From Arachidicoccus terrestris (GTDB lineage Bacteria > Bacteroidota > Bacteroidia > Chitinophagales > Chitinophagaceae), in NCBI RefSeq assembly GCF_020042345.1, contig NZ_CP083387.1, forward strand, positions 3,968,001 to 4,032,000: DNA of 64,000 bases, read 5' to 3'. Shown piece after piece: positions 1 to 6,649 of the stretch (position 1 is its first letter; every line of letters starts with the position of its first letter). Below the pieces are notes generated by a model. The model was given only the letters and a program-made list of their open reading frames with translations. It ran no database searches and was not told the origin of the DNA. A program made the position numbers and the translations under genes.

Positions 1-680
1 TCATTTGCGGCATGCAGGGAAAGGGCTAATTTAAATTTAGCCTGATCATCACCCAGACGAGTGATCATCTTAGCGACCCCCGCAGTGGATACGGTAATTC
101 TCCTGGGACTCATACCCAGACCATCCGCAGCAGAAATGCGTTCTACTGCTTTGATGGTATTGGCATAATTGAGCAAGGGCTCTCCCATGCCCATAAATAC
201 GATATTGGTCAGCTTTTTCTGATAATTTTCCAAACTCTGATTATTGATCAAAGCCACCTGATCATAGATCTCATCGTAATGCAGGTTACGCTTGCGGTCC
301 ATAAAACCGGTCGCACAGAATTTGCAAGAAAGGCTACATCCGACTTGGGAGGAGACACAAGCTGTTTTTCTTTCATCTGTGGGGATCAGAACACCTTCAA
401 CCATATGGTGATCAACGGTCATAAACCGGCTTTTTAGCGTGCCGTCCTGGCTATGCTGGACCGTTTCTACTTGTAGTGCCGGCAGGGAAAAGCCTTCTTC
501 CAGCTTTGTTCTGAGCGATTTTCCAAGATTGGTCATGTGATCAAAACTTCTGGCGTGTTTGCTCCATATCCATTCATACACCTGTTTGGCCCTGAATTTA
601 GGCTCACCGGCAGCCTGAAAATATTGTTCCAGTTGGCTAAGGTTTAGATGCCGGATATTTTGTTTTCCCCCTTGGTTCAT
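1..680 (-). CDS. rlmN: 23S rRNA/tRNA adenine-C2 methyltransferase RlmN, C-terminus cut by window edge
   Basis: Radical-SAM enzyme that methylates C2 of an adenine in 23S rRNA (and some tRNAs). Read from an ATG at 680 down to base 1, it stays open for 226 codons, so the 3' end lies outside the window. Seen in the translation: the N-terminal RNA-binding region (KFRAKQVYEWIW), the radical-SAM cluster motif CSLSCKFCATG (CxxxCxxC), the GMGEPLLNY motif and the SAM-binding STAGVAKMI region. These are diagnostic of RlmN. The start is supported by TATCTTTGC, which ends four bases before the ATG. The gene diverges from clpS. The missing part should hold the second catalytic cysteine. Confidence 0.95.
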   Translation of the reverse strand, partial: MNQGGKQNIRHLNLSQLEQYFQAAGEPKFRAKQVYEWIWSKHARSFDHMTNLGKSLRTKLEEGFSLPALQVETVQHSQDGTLKSRFMTVDHHMVEGVLIPTDERKTACVSSQVGCSLSCKFCATGFMDRKRNLHYDEIYDQVALINNQSLENYQKKLTNIVFMGMGEPLLNYANTIKAVERISAADGLGMSPRRITVSTAGVAKMITRLGDDQAKFKLALSLHAAN

Positions 681-684
681 CCTG

Positions 685-692
685 CAAAGATA
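685..692 (-). promoter_or_regulatory. Bacteroidota -7 promoter element of rlmN
   Basis: On the minus strand the bases read TATCTTTG, an exact match to the Bacteroidota -7 consensus TAnnTTTG. Only four bases separate it from the ATG of rlmN, so transcription probably starts at or next to the start codon. No clear -33 TTTG is seen. Confidence 0.65.
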
Positions 693-732
693 GACCCTTA
701 ATTTGTTAATTTGATTTATTATCAGGGGATTT

Positions 733-770
733 GCCGGTAATTCTGCGATAGCCATCCTTTGGATGCTACC
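733..770. repeat. Dispersed hairpin repeat, copy 1
   Basis: A block starting GCCGGT and TGCG, followed by an imperfect hairpin: arms GATAGCCATCC and GGATGCTACC around a TTT loop. A closely related block lies at 8719-8767, in the batD/response-regulator gap. Both have the same order of motifs: GCCGGT, an AT-rich bit, TGCG, TAGCC(A/G)TCC, TTT(T), GGATG and CTA(T)CC. It looks like a small dispersed intergenic repeat. Its family is not known to me. Confidence 0.5.
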
Positions 771-992
771 TGATAGCTTCAACGGCTAAGGCGGGCCGTT
801 CAAATTCCGCAAAGAGCAATGAGCACAAATGAGAAATATTCGTATAATAATTACACTGATTACTAGCGACTTGTATAGTTTATTTGTTAGGGGGCTTTTT
901 ATAGCATTGCGATGTTTTGGCAGTTATAAGCTGGCTCGCCCCGCTTGATAACACAAGATGCAAATTTGAATCTTTGTTCACTTTTATTTTTT

Positions 993-1000
993 TACCTTTG
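993..1000 (+). promoter_or_regulatory. Bacteroidota -7 promoter element of clpS
   Basis: TACCTTTG matches TAnnTTTG exactly. A TTTG at 973-976 could be the -33 element. Four bases separate the element from the ATG at 1005, so the clpS mRNA should start at or very near the start codon. Confidence 0.65.
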
Positions 1001-1004
1001 GGAA

Positions 1005-1313
1005 ATGAAAGAACAGGGTCATATTTTAAGTGAAGTTAAGCCTTGGGAACAAGCCGGGACAGATACTTTGGTTGCAACGAATAGCCCACTGCAACTCATC
1101 ATATGGAATGATCATTTTAATACTTTTGAATGGGTCATTACGACGTTGATTGAAGTTTGTGGTCATACGGAGGAACAGGCGGAACAATGCGCTTTTATCA
1201 TTCATACCAAAGGTAAATATGCCGTCAAAAAAGGAGATTATGATACCTTAAAACCAATGTGTGACAATATTACGGACAGAGGTATAGGGGCGACAATTGA
1301 AGCTGTTGTTTAA
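1005..1313 (+). CDS. clpS: ATP-dependent Clp protease adaptor ClpS
   Basis: ClpS binds proteins with destabilising N-terminal residues and hands them to the ClpA/ClpC-ClpP protease in the cytoplasm. The 102-residue product has the family core: the LIIWNDHFNTFEWVI stretch (canonical form vxlxNDdxtpmefVv), which contains the Asn-Asp pair that contacts the substrate's N-terminus, and an AFIIHTKGKYAV stretch matching the conserved MxxVHxxGxxxv region. The reading frame is open from a TTG at 945, but the ATG at 1005 is chosen: it gives the normal family length and sits four bases after a perfect -7 box. aat follows 83 bases downstream on the same strand, so the two probably act in one degradation pathway. 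Confidence 0.93.
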   Translation: MKEQGHILSEVKPWEQAGTDTLVATNSPLQLIIWNDHFNTFEWVITTLIEVCGHTEEQAEQCAFIIHTKGKYAVKKGDYDTLKPMCDNITDRGIGATIEAVV

Positions 1314-1396
1314 TCAATTTTTATAAACTGGTAGATGTTAATTAATTATATAATTTTTAATTACATGCTTTATTCTCCGTATTTATTTATTTAAGC

Positions 1397-2071
1397 ATGT
1401 CTTTACCGATTCTTACTGACAGATTATGGTTTCCTCCTGTCTCGGCAGCACTGTCGGATGGGTTACTCGCTTTGGGCGGCGATCTTTCTGCGCAGCGGTT
1501 GCTGCTGGCCTACCAAAACGGAATCTTCCCCTGGTTTGAAGGCGAAATGCCTATGTGGTGGGCTCCTAATCCCAGATTTGTCTTATTTCCCGAAGATTTA
1601 CGGGTGAGTAAGTCAATGAAAGCCGTTTTCAGAAAAAATACCTTTCAGTTTAGTATTAACAGGGCTTTTGATTCGGTCATTCGTTGTTGCCAGCAAATTG
1701 AAAGACCTGACCAGGACTCTACCTGGATTACGGATAAAGTTCTGAGGGGCTATACAGATTTGCATAGAGGGGGCTATGCCTTGAGTGCTGAGGCCTGGCA
1801 TGAGAATCAGCTCGTTGGCGGACTCTATGGTGTATGGATCGGGCATGTTTTTTTTGGTGAAAGTATGTTTGCGCGTCAGAGCAATGCCAGTAAATTTGCT
1901 TTTATCAGTCTTGTGGAGAAATTAAAAACCCAAGGTGTGAAAATCATTGATTGCCAGGCCCATACTAATCATTTGGAAAGTCTGGGTGCCAAAATGATTC
2001 CCCGTTTCGAGTTTATGGAAATCCTAAGAAAAGAAACAACAAAAACCGGGAACCTGACTGACATGGAGTAG
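1397..2071 (+). CDS. aat: Leucyl/phenylalanyl-tRNA-protein transferase
   Basis: Transfers Leu or Phe from aminoacyl-tRNA to the N-terminal Arg or Lys of proteins, which marks them for ClpS. The 224-residue product carries the family's N-terminal FPPVSAALSDGLLALGGDL, the NGIFPWF and MWWAPNPRFVL motifs, a central GGLYGVWIGHVFFGESMF block and a C-terminal DCQAHTNHLESLGA block. Length and motif order fit Aat throughout. It lies just downstream of clpS, so the transferase and the adaptor that reads its product are neighbours. No separate promoter is obvious in the 83-base gap, so co-transcription is likely. Confidence 0.96.
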   Translation: MSLPILTDRLWFPPVSAALSDGLLALGGDLSAQRLLLAYQNGIFPWFEGEMPMWWAPNPRFVLFPEDLRVSKSMKAVFRKNTFQFSINRAFDSVIRCCQQIERPDQDSTWITDKVLRGYTDLHRGGYALSAEAWHENQLVGGLYGVWIGHVFFGESMFARQSNASKFAFISLVEKLKTQGVKIIDCQAHTNHLESLGAKMIPRFEFMEILRKETTKTGNLTDME

Positions 2072-2159
2072 TGTGAGTTTGAAAAAGCAGTGTTCTGCCA
2101 AGGCTACCTTCTCCGGTTCAAACGATAGTCTACACCGTTTATCCTTTCATGAGCATCCG

Positions 2160-2555
2160 TTATTGGCTTTTTTCTTTTATCGCTATTTTAGGTAATAATG
2201 CCATCACAATCATGATGAAACAAAAAAGCAGTAAAAGGTATATGCCAAATCGTTTCTCCTGACAATCACCTGCAGGACACATTGAATAGAGCATAAAATT
2301 TTTAAGGCCCCAGGCAAGGTTAATAGCGCAGATGAAAATATTTGTGCGCTTGCTCCAGATACGGGGGATCAAAAATAATATGAAAGCAAGACAAGAAAAT
2401 GCGATATGCAGAATACCGGGCTTACCAAAGTGCGTTCCGGTCGTATTCATCCCAGTGATTGTAATATCCAGAGAAGGAATATAACTCCAGGGGAAAAAGC
2501 AATTAACAATGATCAGTAAAGCCAGAACCGCTCCTATTTGTTGTGAATATTTCAT
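2160..2555 (-). CDS. Small four-helix membrane protein of unknown function
   Basis: A 131-residue protein I cannot assign to a named family. It has four hydrophobic stretches at about residues 7-26, 47-66, 74-92 and 104-124, joined by short polar loops. A PxxDITITG-like loop follows helix 1 and a CPAGDC loop with two cysteines precedes helix 4, so a disulfide or metal site there is possible. The gene converges on aat and is followed upstream by a 339-base gap before rocD. Codon use looks like that of its neighbours, and the ATG at 2555 is the only sensible start. Probably a real, conserved hypothetical inner-membrane protein. Confidence 0.7.
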   Translation of the reverse strand: MKYSQQIGAVLALLIIVNCFFPWSYIPSLDITITGMNTTGTHFGKPGILHIAFSCLAFILFLIPRIWSKRTNIFICAINLAWGLKNFMLYSMCPAGDCQEKRFGIYLLLLFCFIMIVMALLPKIAIKEKSQ

Positions 2556-2894
2556 TTTTTGAGTTTAATTGGCCCGTTTTTGACCCGGTTAGCCTGACTA
2601 TAATGGCCGAACCCCTATTGCTGGCAAAAGTAATAAAATTGGCGCTCAGTTATCTGCTTTTGATCCTCTAATTCCAGATGTTATTTTGCCGGTTAATAAT
2701 TTCTTAGTATCTTGCAGGCCATGCGAGAATTATTCTTACATAACTTTCTTGATTACTTGAATCATCCCTTGGGGTAACTATTAGTATCCCTTCTGTCCGG
2801 TTTATTTACTTACTTGGCTCTAATTTTTTTCAGTCATCCCAGGGAGTGCCTGTGGCGGGCCAATATCCTATCACTTTTATTAATACAGAATAGC
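2556..2894. other. Intergenic region before rocD
   Basis: 339 bases between the small membrane protein gene and rocD, which diverge. It is AT-rich. TATCTTGC at about 2710 resembles a -7 promoter element, which would give rocD a long leader. The rocD frame is open from a TTG at 2814, but that stretch does not resemble the enzyme. No RNA gene is recognisable. Confidence 0.4.
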
Positions 2895-4133
2895 ATGTCT
2901 GAAAATATACAGGCTGATACAGAGCTGTCAGCAAAATCGGCGCATTATTTAGCTCTAGAAGATAAGTATGGAGCCCATAACTACCACCCGTTGCCTGTTG
3001 TCCTTGAAAAAGGAGAAGGTGTTTTTGTATGGGATGTAGATGGTAAACGTTACTATGACTTTTTAAGCGGATATTCCGCGATGAATCAAGGTCACCGCCA
3101 TCCCGACATCATGAAAGCGCTGACTGACCAGGCGTCTAAGCTGACTTTGACATCACGCGCTTTCTATAACAATATATTGGGTGATTTTGAAAAATATATC
3201 ACCGGGTATTTTGGTTATGATAAAGTATTACCTATGAATACCGGTGCTGAGGCAGTAGAAACAGCACTAAAGCTTGCACGTAAATGGGCGTATAAGGTAA
3301 AAGGCATCGAATCAGATAAAGCTGTTATACTGACAGCTTCTGAGAATTTTCACGGTAGAACGATTTCCATCATCTCGTTTAGTACAGATCCTGTATCAAA
3401 AAATGATTTCGGTCCTTTTACACCAGGATTTGTCACCGTCGAGTACAATAATATTGAGGCGCTGGGCAAAGCACTCGAAGATAAGAATGTGGCAGCCTTT
3501 CTGGTAGAACCTATCCAAGGTGAGGCGGGGGTGCATGTTCCTGATGATGGCTATCTTTCAAAGGCTGCTGCATTGTGTAAAGCAAATAATGTATTATTTA
3601 TAGCAGACGAGATCCAGACAGGCCTCGCTCGTACCGGAAAAATGCTGGCATGTGATCATGAAAATGTTCGCCCTGATATAATCATATTGGGCAAGGCTTT
3701 AAGTGGCGGTGTGTTGCCCGTAAGTGCTGTTTTAGCTGATGATGAAATCATGTTGACTATTTTGCCTGGCGAACACGGTTCCACTTATGGGGGGAATCCG
3801 TTGGCCTGTGCTGTGGCCATTGAGTCTCTCAAAGTCCTGAAAAGAGAGCATATGGCTGAACACGCAGAAGAAATGGGCAAGCTTTTCAGAGAGAAGATCC
3901 GTGAATTGAAGCACCCGGTGATTAAAGAAATCAGAGGTAAGGGGCTTTTAAATGCCGTGGTTATTGACCATATGGATAAAGACGCGGCCTGGAATATCTG
4001 TCTTAAATTGAGGGATGCGGGGCTTTTGGCTAAACCCACACACGGTGACAAAATCCGTTTTGCGCCCCCGCTGGTCATTACGAAGGAGCAAATCCTGGAA
4101 TGTGTGGACATTATTGCCGGCTGCCTGGACTGA
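2895..4133 (+). CDS. rocD: Ornithine aminotransferase (PLP-dependent, class III)
   Basis: Converts ornithine and 2-oxoglutarate to glutamate-5-semialdehyde and glutamate, linking arginine breakdown with proline synthesis. The product from the ATG at 2895 has 412 residues, the usual length. Visible are the N-terminal [20 protein letters not shown], the cofactor-phosphate site [17 protein letters not shown], the FHGRT motif, EPIQGEAGV, the [12 protein letters not shown] motif with the PLP-binding Asp, and [17 protein letters not shown], whose Lys should form the Schiff base. The upstream extension from a TTG at 2814 is rejected because it is hydrophobic and unlike the family. The gene ends at a strong bidirectional terminator shared with pcm. 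Confidence 0.95.
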   Translation: MSENIQADTELSAKSAHYLALEDKYGAHNYHPLPVVLEKGEGVFVWDVDGKRYYDFLSGYSAMNQGHRHPDIMKALTDQASKLTLTSRAFYNNILGDFEKYITGYFGYDKVLPMNTGAEAVETALKLARKWAYKVKGIESDKAVILTASENFHGRTISIISFSTDPVSKNDFGPFTPGFVTVEYNNIEALGKALEDKNVAAFLVEPIQGEAGVHVPDDGYLSKAAALCKANNVLFIADEIQTGLARTGKMLACDHENVRPDIIILGKALSGGVLPVSAVLADDEIMLTILPGEHGSTYGGNPLACAVAIESLKVLKREHMAEHAEEMGKLFREKIRELKHPVIKEIRGKGLLNAVVIDHMDKDAAWNICLKLRDAGLLAKPTHGDKIRFAPPLVITKEQILECVDIIAGCLD

Positions 4134-4170
4134 TCGTCAGCTGGCCGGAACGCCATTTCTGTAAAAAAAG

Positions 4171-4215
4171 CTAAATCCCCCGGCTTATTCGATCGAATAA
4201 AACCGGGGGATTTAG
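4171..4215. terminator. Bidirectional terminator between rocD and pcm
   Basis: Perfect 13-bp arms CTAAATCCCCCGG and CCGGGGGATTTAG enclose a second self-complementary stretch, TTATTCGATCGAATAA, so the hairpin can extend nearly to its tip. A run of seven A at 4163-4169 gives a U-tract for transcripts coming from pcm. The genes on both sides converge on it. Confidence 0.85.
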
Positions 4216-4236
4216 TTGTATTGGCCTTGCAATAGG

Positions 4237-4911
4237 CTATTTATTGCCCTGGTCGCTGCTGCCTTCCAGCATAGGTACAAATGAAAAATGGTCAAAGGTC
4301 TCTTCTTCCCATGTGCCGTCGTCATTTTTAGTGATGCGCATCATGGTCTGAAACTCTTCCTCATCTTGTACCGGCAAGACCATTTTGCCGCCGATCTTGA
4401 GTTGGGCCATAAGCTTTTCGGGAATATAAGGCGCTGCCGCAGTAATGATGATCTTATCAAAAGGTGCATAATCCGGTAGCCCTTTGTAACCATCTCCATA
4501 AAAGAAATGGATATTGGGGAACCTGTCTTTAAGCGGAAAATCCTTTCCGGCTTCAAAGAGTTTGTGCTGCCTTTCGATAGTGAATACATCGGCACCCATA
4601 GCCGCAAGCACACTAGCCTGATAGATACTGCCCGTACCAATTTCCAGAATACTGTCCGTAGGTCTTACTTCCAGCAGTTGAGATTGGTAGGCTACCGTAT
4701 AGGGCTGGGAAATAGTTTGCCCCTCTCCTATGGGAAATGCCCTGTCATCATAGGCAATTCTGTCAAAAGCTGAGTCGAGGAAAAAATGTCTGGGCACTTG
4801 ATTCATGGCTTCCAGCACCCGGTTATCCCGAATACCTCTGACTTCCCTTAGGTAAGTAACCAACTGTTTTCTTAACCCCTTGTGCAGGTATGTATCTTCA
4901 TATCTTCTCAT
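4237..4911 (-). CDS. pcm: Protein-L-isoaspartate O-methyltransferase
   Basis: SAM-dependent repair enzyme that methylates isoaspartyl residues in aged proteins. From the ATG at 4911 it has 224 residues, normal for the family. The PCMT signature is clear: the AFDRIAYDDRAFPIGEGQTIS region (the substrate-binding gate), YTVAYQSQLL, and the SAM-binding LEIGTGSIYQASVLAAMGADVFTIER. Motif I is usually GTGSGYQ, and here the second Gly is Ile (residue 96), which is unusual next to the cofactor. A TTG four codons upstream is also in frame, but it lies inside a -7-like element, so the ATG is preferred. It converges on rocD across a shared terminator. Confidence 0.93.
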   Translation of the reverse strand: MRRYEDTYLHKGLRKQLVTYLREVRGIRDNRVLEAMNQVPRHFFLDSAFDRIAYDDRAFPIGEGQTISQPYTVAYQSQLLEVRPTDSILEIGTGSIYQASVLAAMGADVFTIERQHKLFEAGKDFPLKDRFPNIHFFYGDGYKGLPDYAPFDKIIITAAAPYIPEKLMAQLKIGGKMVLPVQDEEEFQTMMRITKNDDGTWEEETFDHFSFVPMLEGSSDQGNK

Positions 4912-4920
4912 AATCGGCTG

Positions 4921-4927
4921 CAAATTA
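4921..4927 (-). promoter_or_regulatory. Probable -7 element of pcm
   Basis: The minus strand reads TAATTTGC, one T short of the TAnnTTTG consensus. It lies nine bases before the pcm ATG. Confidence 0.35.
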
Positions 4928-4993
4928 CAGCAATAGCATTATGCGTTTTTATGTTGTGGATAAAATTAGAGATCTGTTCTCTATAATGAATAT

Positions 4994-5713
4994 TTATGCA
5001 CTGGGTTCCAGTGTCTCCGGCTCAGGAATATTATTTGGTAGCAACCACCTATAGACACCGCCTGCCAGGATGGCGCCTATAATAGGTGCTGCCCAAAATA
5101 GCCAGACCTGTCCAAGTGCCCAGCCGCCCTGGAAAATAGCCGGAGCTAAAGACCGGGCAGGATTGACTGAGGTGTTGGTAACCGGGATGCTGATCAGATG
5201 GATAAGTGTCAGCGCCAGGCCGATGGCAACACCAGCAAATGCGCCCGATGCTTTTTTATGGGTGGCCCCCATGATCACCATGACAAACATAAAGGTCATG
5301 ACAACTTCACAGATAATGCAGGCGGCCATATTATAACCACCGGGCGAATGCTCGCCATAGCCATTAGAAGCAAAATCACCTATAGACGTAAAATCAGATT
5401 TGCCTGTAGCGATCACGTATAAAATCGCAGCACCCAGGATACCACCCAGTACCTGAGAGATAATATAAGGCACTACTTCTTTGCCCGCAAAGCGCCCGCC
5501 GGCCCATAGACCGATAGAGACTGCAGGGTTGAAGTGGCCGCCGGAGATATGCCCGAAGGCATAGACGCCGGTAAGTACGGTAAGTCCAAAGGCAAGCGCA
5601 ACACCCACAAACCCAATACCCAATTCAGGGAAAGCTGCTGCAAGAACAGCCGCACCGCATCCACCGAGTACCAACCACATGGTACCGATTAATTCAGCAA
5701 TGTACTTTTTCAT
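4994..5713 (-). CDS. aqpZ: Aquaporin Z-type water channel
   Basis: Inner-membrane channel for water. From the ATG at 5713 it has 239 residues, as in other AqpZ proteins. Both NPA half-helix motifs are present: GGHFNPAVS (Asn 62) and TSVNPARS (Asn 184). The selectivity-filter residues Phe 42, His 172, Thr 181 and Arg 187 fit a water-specific aquaporin rather than a glycerol facilitator (inferred by matching to the E. coli AqpZ pattern). Six hydrophobic helices are evident. An upstream in-frame ATG at 5752 would add 13 polar residues and is not favoured. It diverges from the ComB-like gene across 114 bases. Confidence 0.95.
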   Translation of the reverse strand: MKKYIAELIGTMWLVLGGCGAAVLAAAFPELGIGFVGVALAFGLTVLTGVYAFGHISGGHFNPAVSIGLWAGGRFAGKEVVPYIISQVLGGILGAAILYVIATGKSDFTSIGDFASNGYGEHSPGGYNMAACIICEVVMTFMFVMVIMGATHKKASGAFAGVAIGLALTLIHLISIPVTNTSVNPARSLAPAIFQGGWALGQVWLFWAAPIIGAILAGGVYRWLLPNNIPEPETLEPSA

Positions 5714-5815
5714 AAATTTTAAAGTTTTAGGTGAAAAAATCAAACCAGACACAAAAAAAGCATCAGATTCGTGTATTGAAAATACAATATATTATGCTTA
5801 TGCTCAAAAGTTCTT

Positions 5816-5823
5816 TATTTTGC
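5816..5823 (+). promoter_or_regulatory. Probable -7 element of the comB-like gene
   Basis: TATTTTGC, one T short of TAnnTTTGC, ends four bases before the ATG at 5828. The same sequence is seen before pyrH. Confidence 0.45.
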
Positions 5824-5827
5824 AGCC

Positions 5828-6565
5828 ATGGAAAAACGAAGTCTATATACTGTCCTTTCACCAAGACTACTGGATCTGTATACGCTAAATGGAGCTATTG
5901 TAGTGATCATTGATGTTTTCAGGGCCACTTCCACCATTGCAACGGCATTAAGTAACGGCGCCCGGGCGGTTTACCCGGTTGCCGATGTAGATGGGTGTAA
6001 GACCCTGGGTGCAGCGCTGGGTGCTATTACTGCTGGCGAAAGAAATGGTCAGGTCATTGAAGGGTTACTGCATGGAAATTCACCCGCGGAATATCCTCCT
6101 GCCTTTATAAAGGGCAAGGAACTGGTCTTAACCACGACCAATGGTACAAAGCTACTGCATATGGCTTTGCAGCAAGGAGCCGCCGAGGTTGTTACAGGAT
6201 CTTTTGTTAACCTGAACAGTGTGTCTCAATATTTGCTGAAAGGCGATAAAGACGTGATACTGGCCTGTTCTGGCTGGAAGGACAGATTTAATCTGGAGGA
6301 TACGCTGTTCGCCGGTGCTGTTGTGAATCAGATCGGTCAGTATTTTTCTGTTAATTGCGACAGTGCTTTAATGGCCAAAGAAATGTATCTGTTACATCAA
6401 CATGATATAAAATCTTTTATTCGAAACACTTCCCATTGGCATCGGCTCAAAGCCTTTGGGTTAGAAAAGGATCTGGAGTTCTGTGTCACAGCGGGAGCTG
6501 CAGAGGTCTTACCGTTTTATGACCGGAAATCGGGCGCATTAACTGCCCTGGGAGCATCCTGCTAA
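5828..6565 (+). CDS. comB: ComB-like 2-phosphosulfolactate phosphatase
   Basis: ComB removes phosphate from 2-phosphosulfolactate to give sulfolactate; in methanogens this is a step in coenzyme M synthesis. The 245-residue product has the family's motifs in order: IIDVFRATSTIATAL with the Asp-Arg pair, the GARAVYPV strand, AGERNGQVIEGLLHGNSP, LTTTNGTKLL, and LACSGWKDRFNLEDTLFAGAVV. The match is strong across the length. Bacteria with ComB do not make coenzyme M, so the true substrate here is uncertain; a sulfonate or sulfonolipid role is only a guess. No ComA, ComC or other sulfonate gene lies nearby. It diverges from aqpZ. Confidence 0.85.
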   Translation: MEKRSLYTVLSPRLLDLYTLNGAIVVIIDVFRATSTIATALSNGARAVYPVADVDGCKTLGAALGAITAGERNGQVIEGLLHGNSPAEYPPAFIKGKELVLTTTNGTKLLHMALQQGAAEVVTGSFVNLNSVSQYLLKGDKDVILACSGWKDRFNLEDTLFAGAVVNQIGQYFSVNCDSALMAKEMYLLHQHDIKSFIRNTSHWHRLKAFGLEKDLEFCVTAGAAEVLPFYDRKSGALTALGASC

Positions 6566-6635
6566 CTGTTAACAAAGTATTTCAAAAGTATTCCCAATCT
6601 TTACAAACAAGATTTTTTAAAACTTCAGAGGTGAT

Positions 6636-6643
6636 TAAATTTG
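6636..6643 (+). promoter_or_regulatory. Bacteroidota -7 promoter element of the batD-like gene
   Basis: TAAATTTG fits TAnnTTTG exactly and lies six bases before the ATG at 6650. It supports that start over the in-frame TTG at 6641, which overlaps the element. Confidence 0.6.
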
Positions 6644-6649
6644 GACACC

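Larger units (their letters stand above)
681..1004. other. Divergent intergenic region rlmN/clpS
   Basis: About 320 bases without a gene. It holds the rlmN -7 element next to rlmN, a hairpin repeat at 733-770, and the clpS -7 element at its right end. I see no tRNA, small RNA or small coding frame in it. Confidence 0.6.

Noticed and set aside
2110-2130. GGTTCAAAC reminiscent of a tRNA T-loop
   Set aside because: No acceptor, D or anticodon stem can be formed in the surrounding bases.
4341-4640. 99-codon open frame within pcm
   Set aside because: Same strand but a shifted frame of a clear, full-length Pcm; no sign that both are used.
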